DNA from: Pseudomonas nitroreducens
Lineage (GTDB): Bacteria > Pseudomonadota > Gammaproteobacteria > Pseudomonadales > Pseudomonadaceae
Direction of reading: 5' to 3'
DNA: 64,000 nt
NCBI RefSeq assembly: GCF_014204515.1
Contig: NZ_JACHLI010000017.1
Coordinates: 62,001-126,000, forward strand
Shown piece after piece: positions 44,257 through 55,848 of the stretch. The stretch's first letter is position 1; each line of letters begins with the position of its first letter. Position numbers and translations under genes: made by a program. The notes under the pieces were generated by a model that was given only the letters and a program-made list of their open reading frames with translations, ran no database searches and was not told where the DNA came from.

Positions 44257-44979
44257 ATGAGCGATAGCCTGATCCTGCCCCCCACCGCCAGCGACGACGG
44301 CGAGACCCTGTCGGAACACGTGTTCCGCAAGATCCAGTCGGCCATCGTCCAGGGCGAGATCGCCCCCGGCAGCAAGATTTCCGAGCCGGAACTGGCGCGC
44401 ACCTACGGCATCAGCCGCGGGCCGCTGCGCGAGGCGATCCACCGGCTGGAAGGGCAGAAGCTGCTGGTGCGCGTGCCCCACGTCGGCGCGCGCGTCGTCT
44501 CGCTCAGCCACGAGGAGCTGCTGGAGCTCTACGAGATCCGCGAATCCCTCGAAGGCATGGCCTGCCGCCTGGCCGCCGAACGCATGACCCAGGCCGAGAT
44601 CGACGAACTGCGCCGGGTGCTCGACACCCACGAGCGCGACGAGGCGTTCCAGGCCGGCCGTGGCTATTACCAGCAGGAAGGCAACTACGACTTCCACTAC
44701 CGGATCATCCAGGGCAGCGGCAACCGCACCCTCACCCGCATGCTCTGCGGCGAGCTGTACCAGCTGGTGCGCATGTACCGCCTGCAGTTCTCGGCGACGC
44801 CCAACCGGCCGCGCCAGGCCTTCGCCGAACACCACCGGATTCTCGATGCCATCGCCGACCGTGACGGCGAGCTGGCCGAGTTGCTGATGCGCCGTCACAT
44901 CGGCGCCTCGAAACGCAATATGGAGCGTCACTACCTGGACGCCCAAGCCAAGACAGCCAACGAACGAGGTGAACAATGA
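44257..44979 (+). CDS. GntR-family (FCD) regulator of the methylcitrate cluster
   Basis: A 240-residue GntR-family regulator. The winged helix is at ~20-85 (IQSAIVQGEIAPGSKISEPELARTYGISRGPLREAIHRLEGQKLLVRVPHVGARVVSLS). The FCD effector domain (ELLELYEIRESLEGMACRLAAER...HHRILDAIADRDGELAELLMRRHI) binds a metal and a ligand, here probably 2-methylcitrate or another pathway acid. It represses by binding TTGTCGACA sites. It is first gene of the operon, its stop overlapping the prpB start by 4 bp. Confidence 0.9.
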   Translation: MSDSLILPPTASDDGETLSEHVFRKIQSAIVQGEIAPGSKISEPELARTYGISRGPLREAIHRLEGQKLLVRVPHVGARVVSLSHEELLELYEIRESLEGMACRLAAERMTQAEIDELRRVLDTHERDEAFQAGRGYYQQEGNYDFHYRIIQGSGNRTLTRMLCGELYQLVRMYRLQFSATPNRPRQAFAEHHRILDAIADRDGELAELLMRRHIGASKRNMERHYLDAQAKTANERGEQ

Positions 44980-45863
44980 GCTACAAGACCGCCGGCCAAC
45001 GTTTCCGCGAAGCCCTTGCCGAAGAACAGCCGCTGCAGGTGATCGGCGCGATCAACGCCAACCATGCGCTGCTGGCCAAGCGCGCCGGTTTCAAGGCCAT
45101 CTACCTCTCCGGTGGCGGCGTGGCGGCGGGTTCCCTCGGCCTGCCTGACCTGGGCATCAATACCCTGGATGACGTGCTCACCGACGTTCGCCGCATCACC
45201 GACGTCTGCGACCTGCCGCTGCTGGTGGACATCGACACCGGCTTCGGCCCCAGCGCCTTCAACATCGAGCGCACCGTGAAGAGCCTGATCAAGGCCGGCG
45301 CCGCTGCTGCCCACATCGAAGACCAGGTCGGCGCCAAGCGCTGCGGCCACCGTCCGGGCAAGGAAATCGTCTCCACCCAGGAGATGGTCGACCGGGTGAA
45401 GTCCGCCGCCAATGCCAAGACCGACCCGGACTTCTTCCTCATCGCCCGCACCGACGCCATCCAGGCCGAAGGCGTGGACGCCGCCATCGAGCGCTGCCAG
45501 CGCTACGTCGAGGCCGGCGCTGACGCGATCTTCGCCGAGGCCGCCTACGACCTGCCGACCTACAAGCGCTTCGTCGATGCGCTGAACGTGCCGATCCTGG
45601 CCAACATCACCGAGTTCGGCGCCACCCCGCTGTTCACCCGCGACGAGCTGGCCTCGGTCGGCGTGGCCATCCAGCTGTATCCGCTGTCCGCCTTCCGCGC
45701 CGCCAACAAGGCCGCCGAAGCGGTGTACACCGCGATCCGCCAGGAAGGCCACCAGCAGAACGTGATCGAGCTGATGCAGACCCGTGCCGAGCTGTACGAC
45801 CGCATCGGCTACCACGCCTTCGAGCAGAAGCTCGATGCGCTGTTCGCCGCGAACAAGAAGTGA
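44976..45863 (+). CDS. prpB: 2-Methylisocitrate lyase PrpB
   Basis: A 295-residue enzyme splitting 2-methylisocitrate to pyruvate and succinate, the last step of the 2-methylcitrate cycle. Isocitrate-lyase superfamily TIM barrel with LLVDIDTGFG (metal ligands) and the loop KRCGHRPGKE carrying catalytic C123. FLIARTDA and ITEFGATPLF are also typical. ATGA overlap with the regulator gene. A 240-bp gap full of repeats follows before prpC. Confidence 0.95.
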   Translation: MSYKTAGQRFREALAEEQPLQVIGAINANHALLAKRAGFKAIYLSGGGVAAGSLGLPDLGINTLDDVLTDVRRITDVCDLPLLVDIDTGFGPSAFNIERTVKSLIKAGAAAAHIEDQVGAKRCGHRPGKEIVSTQEMVDRVKSAANAKTDPDFFLIARTDAIQAEGVDAAIERCQRYVEAGADAIFAEAAYDLPTYKRFVDALNVPILANITEFGATPLFTRDELASVGVAIQLYPLSAFRAANKAAEAVYTAIRQEGHQQNVIELMQTRAELYDRIGYHAFEQKLDALFAANKK

Positions 45864-45899
45864 TCCGAAGGATCGCCCGGCGCCCATGCCGAACGATCC

Positions 45900-45974
45900 G
45901 TAGGGTGCATAACGCCCCAGGCGTTATCCACCATAGAGGCCAACGGCGGATAACGCTTCGCGTTGTTCGCCCTA
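45900..45974. repeat. GTAGGGTGCATAACGCC inverted-pair repeat
   Basis: Two facing units (GTAGGGTGCATAACGCC...GGCGGATAACGC...GCCCTAC), a frequent Pseudomonas intergenic repeat type. It lies between prpB and prpC. Confidence 0.85.
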
Positions 45975-45993
45975 CGCCGGACCTGAAACACCC

Positions 45994-46027
45994 GTAGGGC
46001 GCATAACGCCACAGGCGTTATCCGCCG
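45994..46027. repeat. GTAGGGCGCATAACGCC repeat, single unit
   Basis: A third unit of the same family (GTAGGGCGCATAACGCC...AGGCGTTATCCGCC), in the same orientation as the first, ending 76 bp before the prpC start. Confidence 0.85.
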
Positions 46028-46103
46028 ACCAGATTCGAACCGACCGCACGGCCCATGCCGGCGGAACAAGAACAAGCAACCGGATTTGATGAGGAGACAC
46101 GCG

Positions 46104-47264
46104 ATGAGCGCTACCGCAGAAACCACCACCGGCTTCAAGCCGAAGAAGTCCGTGGCCCTGAGTGGCACCGCCGCTGGCAACACTGCCCTGTGCACCGTCG
46201 GCCGCACCGGCAACGACCTGCACTACCGCGGCTATGACGTGCTGGATTTCGCCAACCGCTGCGACTTCGAGGAAATCGCCCACCTGCTGGTCCACGGCAA
46301 GCTGCCCAACGTCGCCGAACTGGCCGGCTACAAGGCCAAGCTCAAAGCCCTGCGCGGCCTGCCGGCCGGCGTGAAAGCCGCCCTGGAAACCCTGCCGCCG
46401 TCAGCCCACCCGATGGACGTGATGCGCACCGCGGTGTCCGTGCTCGGCTGCCTGTCGCCGGAGAAGGACGACCACAACCACCCGGGCGCCCGTGACATCG
46501 CCGACAAGCTCATGGCTTCCCTGGGCTCCGCGCTGCTCTACTGGTACCACTTCAGCCACAACGGCAAGCGCATCGACGTCGAGACCGACGACGACTCCAT
46601 CGGCGGCCACTTCCTGCACCTGCTGCACGGGCAGAAGCCGCGCGAGTCCTGGGTGCGCGCCATGCACACCTCGCTCAACCTGTACGCCGAGCACGAGTTC
46701 AACGCCTCCACCTTCACCTCCCGCGTGATCGCCGGCACCGGTTCGGACATCTACTCCTGCGTCGCCGGCGCCATCGGCGCGCTGCGCGGCCCGAAACACG
46801 GCGGCGCCAACGAAGTGGCCTTCGAAATCCAGAAGCGCTACGACAACCCGGACGAAGCCGAGGCCGACATCCGCGCCCGCGTTGAAAGGAAAGAAGTGGT
46901 GATCGGCTTCGGCCACCCGGTCTACACCGTGTCCGACCCGCGCAACAAGGTGATCAAGGAAGTCGCCCACCAGCTGTCGAACGAGCAGTCCAACACCAAG
47001 ATGTACGACATCGCCGAGCGCCTGGAGACCATCATGTGGGACATCAAGAAGATGTTCCCCAACCTCGACTGGTTCAGCGCCGTGAGCTACCACATGATGG
47101 GCGTGCCCACCGCCATGTTCACCCCGCTGTTCGTCATCGCCCGCACCGCCGGCTGGTCAGCCCACGTCATAGAGCAACGCATCGACGGCAAGATCATCCG
47201 CCCGAGCGCCAACTACACAGGCCCCGAAGACCTGAAGTTCGTGCCGCTCAAGGACCGCACCTGA
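46104..47264 (+). CDS. prpC: 2-Methylcitrate synthase PrpC
   Basis: A 386-residue citrate-synthase-fold enzyme condensing propionyl-CoA with oxaloacetate. Catalytic features: GALRGPKHGGANE (histidine) and VVIGFGHPVYTVSDPR, plus the active-site Asp in WFSAVSYHMMG.PTAMFTPLFVIART. The 'DLHYRGYDVLDFA' N-terminal region is typical of PrpC. GAGGAGA precedes the ATG at 46104. Followed after 16 bp by acnD. Confidence 0.94.
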   Translation: MSATAETTTGFKPKKSVALSGTAAGNTALCTVGRTGNDLHYRGYDVLDFANRCDFEEIAHLLVHGKLPNVAELAGYKAKLKALRGLPAGVKAALETLPPSAHPMDVMRTAVSVLGCLSPEKDDHNHPGARDIADKLMASLGSALLYWYHFSHNGKRIDVETDDDSIGGHFLHLLHGQKPRESWVRAMHTSLNLYAEHEFNASTFTSRVIAGTGSDIYSCVAGAIGALRGPKHGGANEVAFEIQKRYDNPDEAEADIRARVERKEVVIGFGHPVYTVSDPRNKVIKEVAHQLSNEQSNTKMYDIAERLETIMWDIKKMFPNLDWFSAVSYHMMGVPTAMFTPLFVIARTAGWSAHVIEQRIDGKIIRPSANYTGPEDLKFVPLKDRT

Positions 47265-47280
47265 TTTCTGGACAATAACG

Positions 47281-49902
<2,622 letters not shown>

Positions 49903-49942
49903 TGTAACGGCTCCGGCCTGCCTTGTGCGGGCCGGGATAAAG

Positions 49943-50075
49943 GCCCCTCTCCCCCGCCCTCTCCCTGAAGGGAGAGGGAGCAGTACGTGCCGGCTGATGC
50001 CATGCTTTCAACCTGCACCGAACGGTCCCCTCTCCCTTCGGAGCGGGGCGCGCAGCCAGGGTTAGGGAGAGGGCA
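49943..50075. repeat. Composite CCCTCTCCC repeat, copy A
   Basis: Left hairpin CCCTCTCCCT/AGGGAGAGGG (49957-49978), a ~60-bp middle with GTGCCGGCTGATGCC and CACCGAACGGT, and right arm CTCTCCCTTCGGAGCGGGGC...AGGGAGAGGG. The middle runs in the opposite direction to that of the copy at 56543. It lies between acnD and prpF. Confidence 0.8.
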
Positions 50076-50107
50076 GCCCACCACCGAATACCCAGGGACC
50101 CGACCCC

Positions 50108-51295
50108 ATGCCCCACGTACCCCAAGTGAAGATCCCCGCCACCTACATCCGCGGCGGCACCAGCAAGGGCGTGTTCTTCCGCCTGCAGGACCTGCCCGAG
50201 CGCTGCCAGGTGCCGGGTGAAGCCCGCGACAAGCTGTTCATGCGCGTGATCGGCAGCCCCGATCCGTACAGCGCGCACATCGACGGCATGGGCGGCGCGA
50301 CCTCCAGCACCAGCAAGTGCGTGATCCTGTCCAAGAGCACCCAGCCCGAGCACGACGTCGACTACCTCTACGGGCAGATTTCCATCGACAAGGCCTTCGT
50401 CGACTGGAGCGGCAACTGCGGCAACCTCTCCACCGCCGCCGGCTCCTTCGCCATCCACGCCGGCCTGGTCGATCCGTCGCGCATCCCGGACAACGGCACC
50501 TGCGTGGTGCGTATCTGGCAAGCGAACATCCACAAGACCATCATCGCCCACGTGCCGATCACCAACGGCCAGGTGCAGGAAACCGGCGACTTCGAGCTGG
50601 ACGGCGTGACCTTCCCTGCCGCCGAGATCGTGCTGGAGTTCCTCGACCCGTCCGACGACGGTGAAGACGGCGGCTCGATGTTCCCCACCGGCAACCTGGT
50701 CGATGACCTGGAAGTCCCCGGAGTCGGCACCTTCAAGGCGACCATGATCACCGCCGGCATTCCGACCATCTTCGTCAACGCTAAGGACATCGGCTACACC
50801 GGCGCCGAGCTGCGCGAAGCGATCAATGGCGACCCCGAGCAACTGGCGCGCTTCGAGAAGTTCCGCATCGCCGGCGCCCTGCGCATGGGTCTGATCAAGA
50901 CCGCCGAAGAAGCCGCGACCCGCCAGCACACGCCGAAGATCGCCTTCGTCGCGCCGGCCAGGGACTACGTCACTTCCAGCGGCAAGCAGGTGCAGGCTGG
51001 CGACGTCGACCTGCTGGTGCGCGCGCTGTCCATGGGCAAGCTGCACCACGCCATGATGGGCACCGCCGCCGTGGCCATCGGCACCGCCGCGGCCATCCCC
51101 GGCACCCTGGTGAACCTCGCCGCCGGCGGTGGCGAACGCAGCGCCGTACGCTTCGGCCACCCCTCCGGCACCCTGCGCGTGGGCGCCGAGGCCAAACAGG
51201 TGAATGGCGAATGGACGGTGACCAAGGCCATCATGAGCCGCAGCTCACGCATCCTCATGGAAGGCTGGGTGCGGGTGCCGGGGGATTCGTTCTAA
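50108..51295 (+). CDS. prpF: 2-Methylaconitate cis-trans isomerase PrpF
   Basis: A 395-residue PrpF-family isomerase with the diaminopimelate-epimerase-like fold. RGGTSKGVFFRLQDLP at the start, then GGATSSTSKCVILSKS and DWSGNCGNLSTAAGSFAIHAGL (catalytic Cys region) are present, with VNAKDIGYTGAELREAI. It isomerises 2-methyl-trans-aconitate to the cis form so that aconitase can continue. Start ATG at 50108. No prpD follows; the next gene is on the other strand. Confidence 0.93.
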   Translation: MPHVPQVKIPATYIRGGTSKGVFFRLQDLPERCQVPGEARDKLFMRVIGSPDPYSAHIDGMGGATSSTSKCVILSKSTQPEHDVDYLYGQISIDKAFVDWSGNCGNLSTAAGSFAIHAGLVDPSRIPDNGTCVVRIWQANIHKTIIAHVPITNGQVQETGDFELDGVTFPAAEIVLEFLDPSDDGEDGGSMFPTGNLVDDLEVPGVGTFKATMITAGIPTIFVNAKDIGYTGAELREAINGDPEQLARFEKFRIAGALRMGLIKTAEEAATRQHTPKIAFVAPARDYVTSSGKQVQAGDVDLLVRALSMGKLHHAMMGTAAVAIGTAAAIPGTLVNLAAGGGERSAVRFGHPSGTLRVGAEAKQVNGEWTVTKAIMSRSSRILMEGWVRVPGDSF

Positions 51296-51297
51296 AA

Positions 51298-51372
51298 GCG
51301 GCTACAGGCGGCAGGCTGCACGCTGCAGGTAAAAGCGCTCTTGCCTGTCGCCTGCAGCCTGTAGCCTGCCGC
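51298..51372. repeat. Imperfect hairpin after prpF
   Basis: GGCTACAGGCGGCAGGCTGCA faces TGCAGCCTGTAGCCTGCCGC across about 30 bp. It could fold into a long stem at the convergent 3' ends of prpF and the Lon-domain gene. No T-tract. Likely an mRNA-end element. Confidence 0.55.
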
Positions 51373-51377
51373 CCCAG

Positions 51378-51968
51378 TCAAGCGACAAAATCGCCCTGCA
51401 ACTGCTCCAGCAGCACCTGGATGCGCGCCAGGCGCACGGTGGGGTCGTCCATCTCCAGCAGCACCTGCTTCTGCTCATGCTCGAAGGGCAGCAGGTAGGC
51501 GAGCTGGCAGGCCAGCGCCTGCTGACCGTTGACCTCGCCGCCCATCTCCAGCGCGGCAACCATCGGGTGCATGGACAGCGCTTCGAGCAGCGCGGCGAGA
51601 TCGTCGTGTTCCTTGGTCAGCGGCCGGTCGGGCTGTTCGTCCAGCCACTCCACTTCCGCTACGGTGAGCTGGTCCGGCTGCACGTTGGCGGAGAGTATGC
51701 GCAAGCGCCGGCCACCTTCGACGCGGATGCCCAGCAGGCCGTTGGACTGCTGCTTCCAGTCGATGATTCGCGCCTCGCAACCCACCAGGCTGTAGCGCTC
51801 CGGCGCATCGCCGACTTCCTCGCCCTCGACGATGGCCACCACGCCGAAGCCGCCGTTCTGCTTCATGCAGCGGCCGACCATGTCCAGGTAGCGTGCCTCG
51901 AAGATCTGCAGGTCGAGGCGGCAGCCGGGGAACAGCACGGTGTTGAGGGGGAACAGCGGGAAACTCAT
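51378..51968 (-). CDS. Lon substrate-binding domain (LON) protein
   Basis: A 196-residue soluble protein made only of the Lon N-terminal substrate-binding domain: MSFPLFPLNTVLFPGCRLDLQIFEARYLDMV, FGVVAIVEGEEVG and a long C-terminal helical half. There is no ATPase or peptidase domain. Such stand-alone LON proteins are common in Pseudomonas and their role is unknown. The ATG at 51968 has GGAG seven bases upstream. A GTG two codons earlier is also in frame. Confidence 0.85.
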   Translation of the reverse strand: MSFPLFPLNTVLFPGCRLDLQIFEARYLDMVGRCMKQNGGFGVVAIVEGEEVGDAPERYSLVGCEARIIDWKQQSNGLLGIRVEGGRRLRILSANVQPDQLTVAEVEWLDEQPDRPLTKEHDDLAALLEALSMHPMVAALEMGGEVNGQQALACQLAYLLPFEHEQKQVLLEMDDPTVRLARIQVLLEQLQGDFVA

Positions 51969-51986
51969 GGGCACTCCGTCGATGGG

Positions 51987-52703
51987 TCAGGCGCTCAGCG
52001 CTACCGCCAACGGTAGCAGCACAGCGGTGGCCACGCCCATCAGGCTCATGGCCAGGGCGGCGAAGGCGCCGCATTCCTCGCCCTCCTGCAGGGCGCGGGA
52101 GGTGCCCACGGCGTGGGCGGTCATGCCCAGCGCCATGCCCTGGGCGGCCGGATGATGCACACCGACGCGGCGCAGCAGCTCGGGGCCGAGGATGGCGCCG
52201 AGCACGCCGGTGATCAGTACGAACACCGCCGCCAGCGCCGCCACGCCGCCGATCTGGCTGGCCACCAGCATGGCAATCGGCGAGGTCACCGACTTTGGCG
52301 CCAGGCTCATCAGCAGTTCGTGGTCCACGCCGAACAGCCAGCCCAGACCGATACCCAGCGCGGTGGCGAACAGGCCGCCGACCAGCAGGGTGATCAGCGT
52401 CGGCCAGAACAGCTGGCGGATGCGCTTCAGGTTGAGGAACAACGGCACCGCCAGCGCCACGGTGGCGGGGCCGAGAAGAATGGTCAGTACCTTGGCGCTG
52501 TTGCTGTATTCGGCGTAGTCGATGCCGCAGGCCAGCAGCACGGCGATGACGATCAGCATCGACACCAGCACCGGCTGCAGGAACACCCAGCGCGTGCGCT
52601 CATAGGCGGCCAGCGCCAGTTGATAAGCGCCCAGGGTGACGCCGACGCAGAACAGCGGATGGTGGATGACGGAGTCCAGCGCGCCTTGCCAGTCGAACAT
52701 CAT
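51987..52703 (-). CDS. LrgB/CidB-family membrane protein
   Basis: A 238-residue inner-membrane protein with about seven helices, LrgB family. KVLTILLGPATVALAVPLF and APKSVTSPIAMLVASQIGG are characteristic. It works with an LrgA/CidA-type partner in holin-like control of murein hydrolase export or, in recent views, pyruvate/by-product transport. The ATGA overlap with the upstream partner gene at 52700-52703 supports coupled translation. Confidence 0.88.
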   Translation of the reverse strand: MMFDWQGALDSVIHHPLFCVGVTLGAYQLALAAYERTRWVFLQPVLVSMLIVIAVLLACGIDYAEYSNSAKVLTILLGPATVALAVPLFLNLKRIRQLFWPTLITLLVGGLFATALGIGLGWLFGVDHELLMSLAPKSVTSPIAMLVASQIGGVAALAAVFVLITGVLGAILGPELLRRVGVHHPAAQGMALGMTAHAVGTSRALQEGEECGAFAALAMSLMGVATAVLLPLAVALSA

Positions 52704-53062
52704 GCGCCCTCCTTCTGCTTGCGCTGACGGTCGATGAGCTTCTGCATCAGCCAGCCGGCGAACACGAAGGACACCAGCAGCGACAACGCCAGGGCCCCGG
52801 CGATGGCCCAGAAGTCCGCGGCGATCTGCTTCGCGTAGGCCATCACGCCCACTGCCGCCGGCACCAACAGCAGCGGCAGGTAGCGCAGCAGCGAGGCCGC
52901 CGCCTCGTTGACCGGCTTGCTCACCTCGCCGTTCCTTACCAGGAAGGCGAACAGCAGCACCAGCCCAATGATCGGGCCGGGGATCATGTGCAGGGTGAGA
53001 GCATTCAGGCCCGTGCCGAGCAGTTGGAACAGCACCAGCCAGGTCAGGCCGCGTAACAACAT
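52700..53062 (-). CDS. CidA/LrgA-family holin-like protein
   Basis: A 120-residue inner-membrane protein with four helices: LLRGLTWLVLFQLLGTGLNALTL, MIPGPIIGLVLLFAFLV, LLPLLLVPAAVGVM and a last helix near 90-108. It is the first gene of a two-gene unit with the LrgB-type gene. The lrgAB-like pair is far from any LytSR-type regulator in this window. Start ATG at 53062. Confidence 0.88.
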   Translation of the reverse strand: MLLRGLTWLVLFQLLGTGLNALTLHMIPGPIIGLVLLFAFLVRNGEVSKPVNEAAASLLRYLPLLLVPAAVGVMAYAKQIAADFWAIAGALALSLLVSFVFAGWLMQKLIDRQRKQKEGA

Positions 53063-53240
53063 CAGGGAAATCTCCAGCGCAACGAGGCGTCATTATGCCC
53101 GCCCGGCGCGCGCTATGGCGCGGCATTCGCCCAAAGCATGAATGCCGCTGCGGCTTGACCGACTGCAGGCCCCATGCTGATCTGTTGGCGGACTCTTACG
53201 CAGGCCCCATTAGAAGAACAACGATATCCCCGGAGGAAAC

Positions 53241-53696
53241 ATGGCATTCGTACCTGTAAGCGCACTGAAGGACTATATCGGCAAGGACCTGGGCCATTCG
53301 CAGTGGATCACCATCGATCAGCAGCGCATCAACCAGTTCGCCGAGTGCACCGAGGACCACCAGTTCATCCACGTCGACCCGGAGAAGGCGAAGAAGACCC
53401 CCTTCGGCGGCACCATCGCCCACGGCTTCCTGTCGCTGTCGCTGATTCCCAAGCTCTGCGAGGGCCTGCTGGTCCTGCCGGAGAACCCAAAGATGGTGGT
53501 CAACTACGGCCTGGACAGCGTGCGTTTCATCCAGCCGGTGCCGGTGGATTCGCGCGTGCGTCTGCAGGTGACCATCACCGACATCACCGAGAAAAACCCC
53601 GGCCAGTGGCTGATCAAGGCGCGCTGCACCCTGGAGATCGAAGGCCTGCCCAAGCCGGCCTACATCGCCGAGTCGCTGAGCCTGTGCTTCGTCTGA
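53241..53696 (+). CDS. MaoC-like (R)-hydratase/dehydratase
   Basis: A 151-residue hot-dog-fold protein. The hydratase-2 signature is intact: the catalytic Asp/His stretch ECTEDHQFIHVDPEKAKKTPFGGTIAHGFLSLSL. It resembles NodN/MaoC-type enoyl-CoA hydratases; substrate not known. Start ATG at 53241 with CGGAGGAAAC upstream. Monocistronic. Confidence 0.85.
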   Translation: MAFVPVSALKDYIGKDLGHSQWITIDQQRINQFAECTEDHQFIHVDPEKAKKTPFGGTIAHGFLSLSLIPKLCEGLLVLPENPKMVVNYGLDSVRFIQPVPVDSRVRLQVTITDITEKNPGQWLIKARCTLEIEGLPKPAYIAESLSLCFV

Positions 53697-53790
53697 AACA
53701 TTTACTAAAGGTTATGGATTAGAATGCCCGCGGCTGCCAAAAGGAGCGGCCGCGATCATTCACAAGGCGATCACTCACAAGGACTGTCCC

Positions 53791-54003
53791 ATGACCGAAA
53801 AACGCATCCTCCCCGCCTTCCTGCTGTGCTTCTTCCTCGGCACCTTCGGCGCCCACCGCTTCTACGTCGGCAAGATCGGCACCGCCATCCTGCAGATCCT
53901 CACCCTGGGCGGCCTGGGCATCTGGACGCTGGTCGATTTCATCATGATCATCGTCGGTGCCTTCAAGGACAAACAAGGCAACAAGCTGACCCAGTGGACC
54001 TGA
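53791..54003 (+). CDS. TM2-domain membrane protein
   Basis: A 70-residue inner-membrane protein of the TM2 family. Two helices (AFLLCFFLGTFGAHRFYVGK and ILQILTLGGLGIWTLVDFIMIIVGAF) flank the DRF-like turn with HRFYVGK. Function unknown. The intergenic stretch upstream contains AT-rich TTTACTAAAGGTTATGG, a plausible promoter. The direct repeat TCACAAGG occurs twice upstream (53759 and 53774 region). It ends in the palindromic terminator at 54017. Confidence 0.85.
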   Translation: MTEKRILPAFLLCFFLGTFGAHRFYVGKIGTAILQILTLGGLGIWTLVDFIMIIVGAFKDKQGNKLTQWT

Positions 54004-54016
54004 TCAGGCCCCGCTG

Positions 54017-54044
54017 AAAAAAGCCCGCGATCGCGGGCTTTTTT
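54017..54044. terminator. Perfect palindromic terminator
   Basis: AAAAAAGCCCGCGA faces TCGCGGGCTTTTTT, a 14-bp arm on each side with no spacer (28 bp total palindrome), with A and T runs on both sides. It ends the TM2 gene. Confidence 0.93.
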
Positions 54045-54087
54045 ACGTCACACTCAATCCACGCCCCACCGTCGATTCGAGCCCCCC

Positions 54088-55818
54088 ATGCCACGCAAAC
54101 TCCTGCCCTTGAGCCTCGTCCTGCTGCTCGCTGCCTGCGGCGAAGGCGAACCGCTGCTGCCCCCCGATGCCCGCCTGCCCGACGGCGGTCGCTACCGCGG
54201 TACGCTGGTCAACGGCCAACTGCAGGGCCAGGGGCGCCTGGATTACAGCAATGGCGCCTGGTACGAGGGCGGCTTCGACAAGGGCCTGCAGAGCGGCCAG
54301 GGCCAGTGGGACGACGGCCTGGGCACGACCTACCAGGGCGAATTCCGCAACGGCCAGTTCGACGGCCAGGGCCGCCTGCAGTACCCCGACGGCAGCGTCT
54401 ACGAAGGCCAGTTCAAGCACAGCGAATTCAACGGCGAGGGCCGTCTCACCCAGGGCGGCACCACCTACAGCGGCGCCTTTCGCAAGGGTCTCTACGACGG
54501 CCTGGGCAGCCTCCAGCAGGCTGACGGCACCCGCCACCAGGGCTTCTTCGCCAAGGGCGTGGCCAACGGCGAAGGCGCCCGCCAGGACAGCCTCGGCAAC
54601 CAGTACAGCGGCCAGTTCCGGAACGGCGTGCTCGAAGGCAAGGGCACCTTCCGCGACGACGCCGGTGACCACTACAGCGGCGAGTTCCGCAATGACCAGT
54701 TCGACGGCGCCGGACGCTTCCAGAACGCCAACGGCGACGTCTGGCTGGGCCGCTTCAAGCAGGGCGCGCTGAACGGACCGGGCGAGTTCATCGGCGCCGA
54801 TGGCAGCCGTTACCAGGGTGACTTCCGCCTCTGGCGCTTCGATGGCCAGGGCACGCTGAGCAAGTCCGATGGCCAGACCTACCGCGGCGGCTTCGCCCGT
54901 GGCGAATACTCGGGCGCTGGAACCCTGACCCAGCGCGACGGCAGTGTCCAGCAAGGCACCTGGCGTGCCGGCCAGCTGCGCCAGGATGCCAGCGGCCAGT
55001 TGCTGCCCAACCCACTGGAAGTCGGCCTGCTGGAACAAGGCACGCTATTGGAGAAGGCCCTGGCGGCCGTCCCGCAATCCACCCCGGCCATCGAACTCTA
55101 CGGCGTCAGCCTGGGCGGCGATGGCAAGCAGAGCGTGTTCCTGCGCGAGGCCGACTACGTCGCCAACCTGCTCGGCGAGCGCTTCGGCGCACGCGGCGTG
55201 GTGCGCCTGGTGAACCACCGCGACCACCTCGCCGACCGCCCCATGGCCACCCGCGAAACCCTCGCCCGCACCCTGCGCACCATCGCCCAGCGCAGCGGCC
55301 CGGAAGACCTGGTGTTCATCTACCTCACCAGCCACGGCTCCCACGATCACCAACTGGTGCTGGACATGCCCGGCCTCAAGCTCGACGACCTGCCGGCCAG
55401 CGACCTGGCCAGCCTGCTGGCGCCACTGAAGGACCGCTACAAGGTGCTGGTGATCTCGGCCTGCTTCAGCGGCGGCTTCATCCCCGCGCTGAAGGACGAC
55501 AAGACCCTGATCATGACCGCCGCGCGCACTGACCGGGTATCCTTCGGCTGCTCCGAGGAAGCCGACTTCACCTACTTCGGCGACGCCCTGTTCGCCAAGG
55601 CCTTCCAGCAGACCGACGACCTGGAAAAGGCCTTCGCCCTGGCCAGCGCCACCGTGGCCCAGCGCGAGAAGGAAGAAGAGTTCGAGCCGTCGGAGCCGCA
55701 ACTCTGGGCGCCCGGCGCGGTCATTACCCGCTGGAAAGCCTATCGGGCGCAGCAGTCGCCCAGCGCCCTGGCGCTGGACAACACCGATGCGCAGGCAAAA
55801 CGACAGGGCGACAACTAA
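54088..55818 (+). CDS. Lipoprotein with MORN repeats and C13 (caspase-like) peptidase domain
   Basis: A 576-residue predicted lipoprotein. The lipobox LLLAAC sets C17 as lipid anchor. Residues ~34-315 hold about eleven MORN-type beta-hairpin repeats (YxGxFxNGxxxGxGxLxxxDG). Residues ~330-540 form a caspase-fold C13 domain with catalytic H416 (FIYLTSHGSHDH) and C459 (VISACFSGGFIP). It should be an outer-membrane-anchored protease or protease-like protein; substrate and partners unknown. Start ATG at 54088. It precedes the TIP30-like gene by 30 bp and may share its transcript. Confidence 0.85.
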   Translation: MPRKLLPLSLVLLLAACGEGEPLLPPDARLPDGGRYRGTLVNGQLQGQGRLDYSNGAWYEGGFDKGLQSGQGQWDDGLGTTYQGEFRNGQFDGQGRLQYPDGSVYEGQFKHSEFNGEGRLTQGGTTYSGAFRKGLYDGLGSLQQADGTRHQGFFAKGVANGEGARQDSLGNQYSGQFRNGVLEGKGTFRDDAGDHYSGEFRNDQFDGAGRFQNANGDVWLGRFKQGALNGPGEFIGADGSRYQGDFRLWRFDGQGTLSKSDGQTYRGGFARGEYSGAGTLTQRDGSVQQGTWRAGQLRQDASGQLLPNPLEVGLLEQGTLLEKALAAVPQSTPAIELYGVSLGGDGKQSVFLREADYVANLLGERFGARGVVRLVNHRDHLADRPMATRETLARTLRTIAQRSGPEDLVFIYLTSHGSHDHQLVLDMPGLKLDDLPASDLASLLAPLKDRYKVLVISACFSGGFIPALKDDKTLIMTAARTDRVSFGCSEEADFTYFGDALFAKAFQQTDDLEKAFALASATVAQREKEEEFEPSEPQLWAPGAVITRWKAYRAQQSPSALALDNTDAQAKRQGDN

Positions 55819-55848
55819 GCTGGACTGTGTGTCAGTGGAGAAACACCC

